Positions 46,421 to 58,453 of a stretch of DNA of 64,000 bases are shown here, in pieces (the first letter of the stretch is position 1; each line of letters begins with the position of its first letter). Origin of the DNA: Chamaea fasciata (Eukaryota > Chordata > Aves > Passeriformes > Sylviidae). The notes below the pieces were generated by a model. That model was not told the DNA's origin and did no database searches. It worked only from the letters and a program-made list of their open reading frames with translations. A program made the position numbers and the translations under genes. The stretch spans positions 16,265,307 to 16,329,306 of the forward strand of contig JARCOQ010000016.1 of assembly GCA_029207755.1 (NCBI GenBank). Direction: 5' to 3'.

Positions 46421-47555
46421 AATACTCAAAACTTCTTCAATTTTAATTATTTCAGCTTCCCCAACAGCAGTAACAAAATCTGTATGAGCAACAATGTCAG
46501 GCTAAGCATACAACCAAGCAAGTGACACTGAAATGCACACAGTACCATTTCTGAGGTCAAAGTGACTTCATTAGGTTTGTACTTTCCTGGGACACTATGA
46601 GGTGTTGGAGAGGACTAAGGGACACTAACAGCCTCCAGGTGTAGGAGTAACTGCTCTAGGCTTTTCCCTCTCAGTGACCATAAGGCAGTTCTGAGCAGTT
46701 GACAAGGTAAATGGCAGAAGATGCAGTGTCTCATCACCATGGGCTGGGTTTGCTACACCAGAGCAATACCATAGGCCAAGGTTAGATCCACCCAGGTGTG
46801 TGCACACACTGACAGATCTGTGCGAGGTGTTGCATCCTGATCACTCGCACAATCCTTTTTATCCTGTATCACTAAATCTACTAAGCATAGGAGTAGTAAT
46901 TGTCATACAGCATTGTTAAGCCTTTTATTGACACCCTCTATATTTCTAAATTGAATTAAATTACTTGATTCAAATCTAACCTATAAAGGACATCTTATTT
47001 ACTGACAGCAGATCCCAGAGTGGAAATTCAGTTGCATTTTGTTTTTTACACTCAGACTTCAGATGCATTTATAAGGAAAGTACTGCACTTTTTCTTAACC
47101 TTTTTAGACCTTTGAATCTGTTAATTTCACAGCAATTTGTAAATGTTAACTGAGTGAAATCTTGGCAAGCACTACGGCAATAAGTTATCATTAATTATTG
47201 AAAAATGATAACTGCTTTAGAGCTTATGGTTCTGGCAGCAAAATTTAATGCTGTTTCTTTTAATAATAGTTAAGCCATATCATCTAAGTTTCTGGCTTGT
47301 TTGAGATGTGAATTTGTTTTATAGATTATAAATATACCTATATAGTGTATGTATAAAGCAAAATGCCTGTCCTTACTGATTATTTTTTGTACCATACTGT
47401 AAATTATATTATTTATTCTTTACCAATTTTGGAAAAAGGTGTTTTGGTTATTTAATATAATATACAAAAGCTGTTAAACTTCTTCTGTTTAAATTTCCAA
47501 TTCAACTTGTAAAGCTGTTTTTATTCTTGTGCATAAATACATACTAATACTTGGT

Positions 47556-49166
47556 CTAACTTGCGTCCAGTGTGTTCCTTGCTGGTCATGTCCTCTCAGA
47601 TTTTTTCATTTAAGCTTTATTTACATGCTCATGGCCTTGTGGGGGTGGGGGTTAAAATTCGTCCGTAAGGCCGAGCCCTTCAAGGTGATTTGGTTGCAGT
47701 GAAATCAGTTGCCTAACTCCCACTGGCATCTCCCATCCCAGAATTTTGATGAGTCTCACCATGATCAGAGAAAATCTTGGTAGGGTGGTTTTTGCTTTAT
47801 AGCTTCCGTTCTCAGTCATGTCTGCTCATGGTGAGTTTCAGAAATGTGGCAAACCAGAGGGCTGGCTATCATGAATGGCCTGGCTAGGGCCATAGGCACC
47901 AGTAACAAGGGGGAGAAAGAGGGAACAACAAACAAGAAAACCACCAAAAAAAATTCCAACCGCCACCACTAAGAAGGTACGATAAAAATGGTAGTATATA
48001 TCTTGAGGGTTTGGGGTTTTGTTTTTTCCATTTACAGCTTCAGATAAGTAGAAACTTGGCTGTGGAGGTTGTATTCAGACCATCATGTTTTATACAGCCA
48101 CTACCGGAAACACCTTTTCACCCCAGGACACTCAAGAACAGGAAGCCCTGATATGGTTGTATAGTCTGTCTTCAGAGCTTTCCAAGATAAAACTTAAGCT
48201 CATAGAAAGATGGGCTGACCCAGCACACCCTGCTTTTGGGCAAGTTGGACTCAAGGCCTGAAGTTCCTGTGATCTAGGTCAGTAACTAACTCCTTTTTGT
48301 ATGCTTCTAGGATTTTGGTCTCTATGACATACCAAAAGGCAGCTTTAATGTTGCACTGAGAAAGTGCAAGTGTGTAATTGGTTAGAAATGAAGAATGTTC
48401 TAAAAAGCTCAACATAAGTTTTATTAGTAATATTTTGATACTTCCTTCCCACCCAAAAAGTGTGTGCTCATCTCTCCCATCTTTTTACTGAAAAAATTGG
48501 GCTATGACTAAGTTTGAGCTCTTTACGTGCATCTTCTCCCCTCCACTGGCTGTGAGCCTTTGTCAGCACAAGACCTTTAAATCTTTTCCACCTTCTGTCA
48601 AAGCTCCTTCTGAATCTTCTCTCACAAATTAGCTAATTTTGCCCTTAATGACCAAAATTTAAGACTGTAAAAATGGAATGAGTCCTAAAAATGATTAGCA
48701 GAACAAGATACTGCAGTGATAGTACATATTTTCCATGGGTTTTTATTGGCTTTATTTGATTTGCTTTTTTTAGTCCTTCAAAACAAAAGCAGCAATATGC
48801 TGCGAAATTTATGCCTCTAAGTTTACTTCTTGACATATGGAAAGCTGTAGACCTGTGAAATAAAACCTTCAGCTGAAAATGTTGGCTTGTGATGTTACAG
48901 TCAATGAAAAATAGTTAGAAAGGCCATGCAAATGCTGGTTCTGCAGGTGCAGCTATACCGTCTCCTCCCAGTGCAGATTCTCCAGGCAGCTGACAGCTTT
49001 CATGTGGCAGTCATCCCATGCTTCAGCTGCAGGGCTGTGAGCAAACCATGGACGCATGCCAGGGAGCAGGGTGGATCACAGCAGCCAGACTCTGCTCAAC
49101 ACTCTGCTGCCAAACCCCTGTACACACTGACAAGGCCAGGTGAGGCATAGGGGCCTGACACACAGC
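47556..49166. other. Intergenic spacer between CRAMP1 and JPT2, left part
   Basis: No gene seen. A degraded plus-strand CR1 tail lies at 48130-48290. Confidence 0.7.
48130..48290 (+). mobile_element. Degraded CR1 3' end
   Basis: TGTCTTCAGAGCTTTCCAAG followed by CACCCTGCTTTTGGGCA and GTTGGACTCAAGGCCTGAAG parallels the tail of the copy at 42230-42360. Confidence 0.6.
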
Positions 49167-50270
49167 AATCACAGAACTGATCAGATTGGAAAGGACCAGA
49201 GTGGGTCATCTGATCCCATTTCCCTGCTCAAGCTGGGTCATCCCAGAACACTTGTCATAGGGCTGTGTCCAGATGGTTCTGGAATATCTCCACTGAGGGA
49301 GACTCCTCGCTCTCTCTGGGCAGCCTGTTCAGTGCTCAGTCACTGCACAGTGAAGAAGCTCTTCCTCATGTTTGGGTGAAACTTCCTGGGCATCATTTGC
49401 TGCCTTTGCCACTTGTTCTACTGGCTGACACCAGAGAGAAGAGCCTGGTCCATCCTCTTGATACCCACCCTTTGGATATTTATACACATTAATGAGGTCC
49501 CCTCTCAGCCATCTCTTCTTGAGATTGAATAGGTCCAGCTCCCTTTCCTCATAAGAGATTCTCCAGACTCTTGACCAACTTAGTAGCATTCTGATAGAAC
49601 TGCTCCAGGAGCTCCATGTCTCTCTGGTATTGTGGGGCCCAGATGTGTACACAATGTTCCAAATGTGACTTCACCAGGGCTGAGTTATGGGGCAGGATCA
49701 TCTCCCTTGACCCGCTGGCAATACTCTTTCTAAGGCCTGGACAACTTCGCCCTTCTTGGCCCCAAGGCACACAGCTGGTCAGGGACAGATACCTGTGCAC
49801 CAAGACACCCAGGTCCCACTCTGCAGCACTGCTGCCCAGCAGATCAGCTCCCAGCCTGTACTGGTGACCAGGGCGGCTCCTCCACAGCTGCAGGATCTGA
49901 ATTTCCCCTTGTTGAATTTCAGAAGGTTCTTCTCTACCTATCTCCCCAAGCTGCTGAGGTCTCTCTGAAGGGCTGCACAGCCCTCTGAGGTATCAGCCAG
50001 TTCTCCAAGTTTTGTATCAGCAGTGAACTTGGTGAGGAGGCATATGCTCTTTCATCCAGTCATTGATGAACAAGTTATACAACACTGTGCCCAACTGAGA
50101 CCCCTGGGGGACACCACTAATGACAGGTCTCCAGCCTTACTCTGTTCTACTGATCACAAGCCTCTGGGATCTGCCACTCAAGCAGTTCTCAATCCATCCC
50201 ACTGTTCACTCATCCAACCCACTTTTCTTGAGTTTGCGTATGAGGATATTGTGAGAGAAAAGCGAGGTGG
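49167..50270 (-). mobile_element. CR1 LINE, 1.1 kb, minus strand
   Basis: The minus strand reads broken pieces of the CR1 reverse transcriptase C-terminus (LVKSHLEHCVHIWAPQYQRD, MELLEQFYQNATKLVKSLE) and the CR1 3' end at 49167. Several frameshifts and stops make it inactive. Confidence 0.92.
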
Positions 50271-50329
50271 AGAAAGAAGAATTTTGCTTGATTCCTCAAG
50301 TACAGACTGCCTTCCACTTGCTTTTCACT

Positions 50330-50714
50330 TCACAACTGGTACCTGATCTTTGCCGGAGGATGGATAGAGGATCTCCTTTCTGTTGGCTGCTCCTGTCTTA
50401 TGTCTGCTTGGGAGGCCAGAGCATGGTCCCACCAGTCTATGTCTCTCTCTGATTTTCTAGTACTTATCTGCCTTTTTAGTCTTTCTCGTAGCTCTGCTAC
50501 CAGGCCGGGCAGGTCATCCACCTGGTCGTATCTGATGCAGCTGTCCATCACTGGTACAATCCACTGACAGACTCAGGCATTAGCTACAGACCAAAACCTG
50601 GGTGGTTACATGGGTTTTCTCATGTTTTGCATGGGCTTTTTTTGGGACTTCAGTCTGAGCGACCGCATCTTTGGTGAGTTTAGGGGACTCAGTTCCCTGC
50701 TGAGTGGGCACCAT
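50330..50714 (-). pseudogene. LINE ORF1-like remnant (probably the CR1 5' part)
   Basis: Minus-strand frames starting at 50714 read MVPTQQGTESPKLTKDAVAQ and TEVPKKAHA, then, after a stop at 50580, DQVDDLPGLVAELRERLKRQ and ERDIDWW, a coiled-coil-like segment. This style of ORF is abundant in birds and I associate it with CR1-type ORF1, from memory. It lies 5' of the CR1 reverse-transcriptase remnant on the same strand, with most of the element missing between them. Confidence 0.5.
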
Positions 50715-51415
50715 ATATTTGAGTTCTCTCAGCGACTGCAATGACCAGAAACGGAGCAAACTGCCCGTGCTGCAGCGCCCTTCCCGCTCCATGTCCTGTT
50801 CGCACGTCCGGGTCCCCGGAGCTGCTGCAGTCACCCGCGCTGCCCCGGGGAACGCTCCCTGGGCGCCGGAGGGGCTGCTGCTCAGCTATCCTCCGACTCG
50901 GAAACGCTGTGGAGGGCAGCAGGTTACCAAGTCTGGCCCACGAGGTTATTCCGTACCATGATCTTCCTCCTGTTTTCTGCTTTGCATCGCCATTTTGAGG
51001 TGAAACGTTCACATAAGATTGTGAAGGTTTGTAAGGTTGATGTGCAGCCCGGACCACCCCTGACCCCTCTCCACTACCACAGTCCATCCGCCTGCCCCAC
51101 CCCGTCCCTTTAAATGTGCATCAGCTGCTCGCCCCGCCCTTCCTCGAGCCAATGGCTGTGCAGTTTCCTCTGATTGACGGGCAGTGCAACCAATGGAAGG
51201 TATCCAGGGTGAGCGCCGACGCGAGTCGTTTTAAGCTTCCCTCCCTCCGCGAGGCTGGCCGACCAGGCGGGACTTCGAGCGGGTGGGCTGCGTACGATAG
51301 GCTGCTCCTCATGATGGGCAGCTGAATCCGACAATGGCCGGGCAAGGCGGGGCGGCCGGCTCTCCCTGCGGCGCGATTGGAGCGAGGCCGTGGAGCGGAG
51401 TTGCCGAGTGCCACC
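50715..51415 (+). promoter_or_regulatory. JPT2: JPT2 promoter and CpG island
   Basis: CpG-rich sequence starts near 50750 and continues to about 51960. CCAAT boxes lie at 51149-51153 and 51190-51194, with an inverted one (ATTGG) at 51376-51380. Two ATGs precede the JPT2 start: 51311 (ending at TGA 51323-51325) and 51334 (ending at 51432, overlapping the start out of frame). Whether they are transcribed depends on the TSS, which I cannot fix. Confidence 0.7.
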
Positions 51416-51459
51416 ATGTTCCAGGACGCTGAGGCCGAGCCGGCCAAGCCTAGCTCCAG
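51416..51459 (+). CDS. JPT2: JPT2 coding exon 1 (residues 1-15)
   Basis: Encodes [14 protein letters not shown]; the first three residues match human JPT2. The donor is AG then GTGAGG at 51460. The exon lies inside the CpG island. Confidence 0.92.
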
Positions 51460-54400
51460 GTGAGGCGGCGCGGGACGCTCGGCGGCGCGGGGGAAAGAGT
51501 CGTGCGGCGGCGCGGAGTCCTCGGCGGGGCTTTGTTCGGAGCCGGGAGGACTCCGGCTGAGGGCCGTGATGAGGGGAGGGGGGCGGGCTGGGGATGTAGA
51601 CCCTGGCCGAGGAGATAGGGTCCCCCCTCAGGGGCCTCTTCGCCGTGGTGGGCGGAAGCGCAGCCCCGTACCGCCGGATAGAAGCCAGCGCACGGCCGGT
51701 GCCTTCGCCGTGCCTCAGTTTGTTTGTGCCGCGCCCCGGGGGCTGGGTGAGGGTTGACCGCCCTGCGCTCCGGTCGGTGCTGCCTCGGGCTGAAGCCACG
51801 CTTGGGGCGCACCGGGGGAGCCCCAGCAGGGCCCGACCCCAGAGCTCCTGCAGGGGCTCCTGCGCGGGGAGAAGGCCTGGGGCCGGGGAGCGCCTATTCC
51901 CGCCGTGCTTCTGCTCACGGGCAGCGAGGGTGAGCTACTTTATGTGAAGCTGTGACGGGGAGGGTTCAGCACAAACGCCTGCAGAAGCAGATGTCGGCTT
52001 CTTTTCGCCCTACGAAGTTGAAATATATTGCTTTGTTTGGAGGAGGGCAGGTACCCTGAATACCGCAGGGCGTGAGTGCGGTGATTAATCCATGTGCGAG
52101 GCTGTCGCGCACGGGAAGGAGGAAGGGTTTCGAAGTTGTCTAAGAATGCGTTAAATTTTCCCGCACTGCAGTCGCTCTAAGCTGAGACCTGGTTTTAGAA
52201 GACTTTTGAGGATGCTCTGTCCGTAGTGTAGTCTCTGAGAAGTGTCTGTTCTCGTGGTAGTTTTGAAACCACGTTTAACGCATCCATTGGGTTCCCGGGC
52301 AGACCATTGCAGCGTATTAGTAACAGCGAGCAAAAGTGGCCTTACAGCTTGCTCCCCGTTGCCGTGTCGGGGTGTGTTTGTGGTGAGCAGGCTGGAGCCA
52401 CTCACAGCTCTGTACCAGAGCCCGTGGCAGCACCGCAGGAACTTCCTTTAGCAGGTTTACAGCGTGGTCTCTGAGGCGTTTACTGTATTGACTCATGGCC
52501 TGGGCCGTCAAGGGCAAAAGTACCCGGTTTAAAGACACGGCTTATTCTGTTCATTCCCTGAACAAAACTTTGTTTAGTGAGAATGCAGGTTTTTGCAGTT
52601 CTTGGTATATAGAAGTTGCTCTAAATAAAACTGAGCCTAATTCCAAATCTCTGCAAGTAACCACCACTAGCTGTGGAAGTGGGGGAGAAAAGTTCCTAGT
52701 GTGAAAATCTTGCCACAAAAATTATAAACAAGTGTTTGTATTTTGAGAACTTCATAATACAGGAGCATTACTGTTAGAAATAAATGGTGCTAAAAAGGTT
52801 TTAAGTGAAAGCTTTCACTTAATTGTCCAGTGAAATGTGTTTCTAGTGATCCTGTTAATGTGAACAGTGATAGAGCAAGCAACTAGTTTGCTGAATCGAA
52901 TTAACTGCCTAGTTTTATTTTATTAAACTTTAACAATGACACTTTGTATTTTTAAGGAAGTTTTGCTTTTTCAAAATGAAACACGAAACTGCATGTCTAA
53001 GAGCTTCTAAAAGCAAAGCAGGACAGAGTTTTATCATTCTGCTGTTGTGCGCTCTAAAGATGCATTGTGTTAACGTACTCTCGATTCGTCCTGTATATGA
53101 GCAGTTTCATAACTACTGCAAAGAGCTGACGATGGTAAATTTAACCATCTTGGAATTGTAATACTCATGTTCCTCTACTCCCATCGGGGCCACTGCAGAG
53201 TATGGTGGAGCTTTCAGATCAAGAGCATGGCTGCGTAACACAGCTTGCTGTTTGCATGTGAGTGAGCTGTTTAATGAGCCATGAGTCTGTTGATCCCTCA
53301 GCAGGAGCACCCCAGGACCTCTGGTCTTGTTTTAGAGCCTGCGGTTCCAAACCTCAACACCTGCTTTCTGCTAGTCTCTTATCTATAATGCAGCTCTTAT
53401 TTACTGTATTAGAACAGTCTGAAAACTGGTAAAACTTCAGTGTTTAACTTTCAGGCAGGATTTAAAAAAAAAATTATGTGGAGGGTGTCTTGAAGTAATG
53501 GATAAGCCTTTGTAGGTGGGCTGAAAGTCTTAATGAGGAAAGGGCATTCAAATTCAGCTGTATTAGAATGTAGGAGATTAAAAAAGATCAGAAGAACAAA
53601 TTAAAATTCTTCAAATCTACCAGAAGAGAACAAAGCAATTAGTAGGGGCTTTTAAACTTGCAGAATAGGGCTCTTGATTTAGCTGTTTTAGAGGAGTTCA
53701 CAAACTTCTGGTCTGCTGAAGGGGAGGGGGAGTAAGGCAGATTTAGATTTTGTAGAAGACAAAGGGTTGTTTTTTCACAGTTTTAAAGAATAAAACAACA
53801 CCTTCCCAAAGGAAGAAAGACCCAACCAACCTGGCTACAAGAAACAAAAATGTCTCTGTATAAACTGGCATAATACTGATGGTAAACTGAAATGACTTTA
53901 AAGTATAAACTAAAGTTATTATACAGTATATGTTAAATTTCTCTGTACTCTGTTAAAGCAACTCATCTTGGCTGGCTGAGTTTAACGTGCTGTTTTCTTT
54001 TGGTAGGATTTACACGTGAAGTCTGATTTTCTTACTTGGTGTGGGGGACCTGCATATCTTACTGCTCTAGAACTGAGAATGTGGTAGTACAGGGATGCCA
54101 GCAGTGCTCTAGAGGCTACATACACAGCGAGAAAATAGCTTTGTAGTCTCGCACATCTTTGGTTGGAGGGAAAGAGTGCAAAGCCCTGTCCTCTTTGTTG
54201 GCATCAGCTGACAGATTTTGTTGCTGTATATCAAGGATATTTTTGGTAATTCCTGTGAATGACTTAGTTATCTGACTTTGTGTTAGTTTGAATTTTATTA
54301 ACCTGGTGTCGCTGCCGTTTGAAAGTTTATGTAATGCTTGGAAGGTTCCCAGCACTTCAAAGTTCTTGAAACTGAGGTGGTAAATCCACTTTGTGTATGT

Positions 54401-57400
54401 AGAGTCAAGACATTATTTTGCATGATGCTGGCAGAAAAAGTACTTTTGCTGATTTCTGCCTTGTAAGCACCACCAGTGATACCTCTAGTTAATTTATTCA
54501 ACAGTAGGGTCTTCTTAGTGTGGATACTAAGCTGAAAATAAGAGGACAGTAGAAGATTAATCAGTGTTGGATTTATTTTGATGAAGTTTCTTTACTGAAT
54601 TATCAAGACTCTTAATCTTAAAATGGATTTTCTCTAGAATTTCTCTCTGCGATAGCTCTTAAAACCCACTGCAGGAATGAGAAGTAGTTTGATTCTTATG
54701 ACTGGCCATTTTTCTTAAACCAAAAAAATTCTGAATGTAGTTATTTTATTATTCCCTTCTATGCTTCTAAGCATGTGTTAAGCAAACGGCGTGGTAAATT
54801 GAATGAATCTGGGGTGTAAGAGACTCCAGCTGTATAAACAGTTTTTTACTTCCTTTCAGTCTCTTTGCTGGTATACTTACTGTAGATGGAATGCAAGAAA
54901 GACTAAATGCAGTTTAAAAATAGCTGAAAAGAACAGGTAAAGTCAAAAATAATTTAAATTATGTGAGAGGAGTCCATTTTAACAGAGACCCCTTCCCAAA
55001 TACTTTTTTGTAGAGTTCCCTTTTCCTTCAGTCTCCCCACTTCAAATACATCAACTTGCCTCATGGTTTCTGGACCTTTTTAATGATTGAAATTCATAAT
55101 TTACCTATACAATGTCTGCTTTAATCGTGCGTTTGTCTTCTAAAATACGTGGAGAGCACAGAGGCTAGGTGGATCTGTAGTCTGTTGGACACTAAACTGT
55201 ACATAAATAAGCTTTGTATGATCTAACCTGTGCTTTAGACAAGGAGTTGTCCTGTCTGCTGAAATTCTAGTTACTCCTTAAGCTAAAGGCATTTATTAAA
55301 TCCACAGTCGTACTAAGGATTAAAATATTGAAATTGGCCAGCAAAGACAGTCCCTCTGAGGTTAATACTGTCTACATAAACTATTCCCAGACTGTCGGGA
55401 TTGTGCAGGAGAGACAGGACTACTGAGAGACGTATTAAAGCAGGATTTATTGCTCTTATCTTTTACAGTCTAATGGAAGGATGAGAATGCCTTCATGGCA
55501 TAAACCAGTAGTCACAAGATCTCTAGTTACAATGCGTTTCAAAGACTTACTAGCCAATAAACTACTGCCACAAAGAATGTTTATGTCTTTAACCTAATAG
55601 TTAATTGTTTTGTTTTACGCATTTTTGCCGCAGTGCGGACTTTCTTAACCAATCATATAATGACACACAAACTTACAGAACTACACCCTAAAACTTCTTA
55701 TTACCTTTGTAGCTACTTCTGTATCTTAAACTTTAAACCCTAAAACTTTCCACTACCTAGCTTAACATGTTTTTACTTAAACTACAAATCCACATTCTTG
55801 CTTCTAGTCTCTAAATCTGGAAGCCTTTTCCGAGGTCTCATATCAAACTCTATATTCATTTCTAAGTCTGGGCCTGTAGGGACAAGGTTTTGAGAATTTT
55901 CTGTGCCTTGATTTCCCACACCAGACTAAAAGAGGAACTTTTCTCTTCTTTCCAAAAGGCCTAAAACTGCTTTCTGGATCTTGAGATCTGAAATGGACAC
56001 AAAGCTCATTTTCTGACAGAGCAGCCAAATATGTCTGCTTTTGTGAAATTAAGTCTTAAACTGGAGTAGATCTTGGCACCAAGAGGAGCCTCATTTTATG
56101 CTTGGCATAGCTCACCTGTAATGACGTGCTGCTGTCACAGGGGTAGGGAGAGGAGGGGCTGTAATAATTCACTGAAATTTGAATTGTGTTCCGGTATGGT
56201 GGGATCAAGGTCTTGCAACTGTTCTCTGGGTTTAAAAGCAAAGGTTGCTTTAGGTTCCAGATCAGGGGTTCAGATTAGAAGTAGTATAATTGAGCTACTA
56301 TGTTTGTTCAGCTGCTAAGACTGTGGGTAGTTGGTAGATGTAACTGTAATGTTTTTTTTTTTCTGATACAGAATCCTAGAATCATTAAGGTTGGAAAAGC
56401 CCTCTGAGATCATGGAGTTCAACCTTTGACTCCTTGTCTACTAGACCAGAGCATTAAGTGCCACATTCTGTCATTTTGTGAACGCCTCCAGGGACGGTGA
56501 CTCTACCACTGTCCCAGGCAGCCCATTCCAATGTTTAATAACCCTTCCTGTGAAGAAATTCCTCCTGATGTCCAGTCTGTCCTCCCCTGGCACAACTCTA
56601 GGCTGTTTCCTCTTTGTTCTCCTCTTCCTGATACCTGGGAGCAGGGTCCAACCCCCTCTGGCCGCTCCCTCCTGTCAGGGAGTTGCGGAGAGCCAGAAGA
56701 TCTGCCCTGAGCCTCCTTTTTTCCAGGGTGAGCCTCCCTCAGGCTCCTTTAGCTGCTCCTCATCAGACTTGTGCTCCAGAGCCTTCCCCAACTCCATTCT
56801 CTTCCATGACTATGCTCCAGTCACTTAAGAGCTCTCTTGTTGTCAGGGGCCCAAAACTGCTTCCATGATTTCAGATGCCTCATCAGTGCCCAAAGGTTAC
56901 TGTCCTGGTCCTGGTGGCCACATTGGCCCTGGTACAGGCCAGGATGTCATTGGCCTTCTTGCCTACCTGGGCACACCCAGCTTATGTTCAGCCACTGTCA
57001 ACCAGCACCCCCAAGTCTTTTTTTTTTTTTTTTTTGGTGACCTTCTTTCCAGCCATATTTAGGTATTTATATCTTTCCTGTGTTTTTTTTCTGTTAATTT
57101 TCCAATTAATTCCACTGATTCTACTCCCAAATAGTAGTTTGATTCCTTTTTGGGGCAGGACCTGTAGTCTGTTGAACAAGACGTAGTCATTAAGTATGGA
57201 AATAGTACTGAAGGACAAGCATGGCTTTTGATAAGTTTTCAAGAAGTCAGATGATTTCTGTTGTAAGCTCCAATTTTTCTGGATATCTATTTGACATCCT
57301 CTGGTGCAAAGCTTTAGTTTTAATGGATTTGCAGCTTGACTGTTAAAGAATTGGCTTTTTGGTATTCTGTCTTTCCATTCTAAACTACAGCAGCTATTAT

Positions 57401-58422
57401 GATAACTGATGGTTGAGACTAGCAAATTTTTTAGTAGTTATGAAATGTCTGTCTTTATTTAAAAGTTAGTGTGTTTGAATTGTATCACAGATTCAAAGTT
57501 GGCATGTGTAGCTTAGCAGAAAGTCTGATTCTGTAATGGTTATTTTTAAAATCCTACCCATCATATGGCTTCTCTTAATCTCTGTTGTTTCTGGAACACC
57601 ACAGGTAGTGTGGCCGTTTGTGTAGGTGGCAGTGTTAGGATCATTCCATGTAATCATAGATACTCTAATGAGCAAGTTGACTGACCCGGATGTTGGCAAT
57701 ATTTGTGCTGAACTTAAGAATATTAAAACAGCTCTTGAAAAGTAGATACTTCATGGATATAGCAGAATTACCTAAAGTAAATTGAGGATAGTTACGTGTG
57801 AGAAGAGAATGGGGACATCAAATATGTTGAATGCTGTAAATTTTAAATTAACTTTTGTATCTTGTTTCTCATTCTGTGATATAGGGTATTGAAGCCCCCA
57901 GGGGGAGATTCTAGTAATCTCTTTGGGAGTACCGAAGAAGTGTCTCCTTCAAGCAGGCCACACCGGATGGCATCCAATATCTTTGGAGAATCAGAACAAC
58001 CTCAGAACGTTCCAAAAAGAACAAACCCTCCAGGTAAAAGCTGCCCCCTGTTTCTGTGTGACTGGGCTCTGAATTGCAGCATAGAATGGTTTTGTGTTCC
58101 TAAATTGGAACACTGGGATCCGTCTTTTTGTGTTGCCTTTTTATGTATACTGAGTAGGTTTGAACAACAAATCTCTTCAGACCTCTGAATATATGAATAT
58201 TTCAGTGATCTGCATGTTCACAGACCTTTTAGCACATCATTCATGTCTTAATTCTTTCCAAATTGAGGTTCTAAAAAACGATGAAAGGAAACCGCTTCTA
58301 TTGTAGAGCTGTATCAGCACTTAGCTCAATTTGAGATCTGCAGGTGAACTGTAACAAAGGATTTCAACTAGGCAAATATAACAAAGTCCCTAGGCAGCAG
58401 GACTGTAGAAGTCCTTGAATTT

Positions 58423-58453
<31 letters not shown>

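Larger units (their letters stand above)
43429..47555 (+). other. CRAMP1: CRAMP1 3'UTR (putative, long form)
   Basis: No coding exon follows the stop. Two overlapping AATAAA hexamers at 44954-44963 mark a likely proximal polyadenylation site; a CATAAA variant at 47532 followed by GT-rich sequence (TGTGTTCCTTGCTGG, 47571) marks a possible distal one. The AU-rich sequence at 46900-47560 resembles the end of a long 3'UTR. It includes a pyrimidine tract (44720-44829) and a CA/G-rich run (46374-46420). Confidence 0.5.
51460..57884 (+). other. JPT2: JPT2 intron 1 (6.4 kb)
   Basis: The first 500 bases are the CpG-island tail. A solo LTR (55393-55920), a CR1 fragment (56366-57017) and an 18-T run follow. 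The rest (52.0-55.3 kb) is unique sequence with no gene I can support. Confidence 0.85.

Noticed and set aside
51110..51799. Minus-strand open frame of 229 codons over the JPT2 CpG island
   Set aside because: GC-rich sequence rarely contains stops; the product is Arg/Pro/Ala-rich, matches no family I know, and overlaps the JPT2 promoter and exon 1.
57018..57035. 18-T run as the poly(A) tail of a minus-strand retrogene
   Set aside because: No gene-like sequence follows on the far side; it adjoins a CR1 fragment and looks like a simple repeat.
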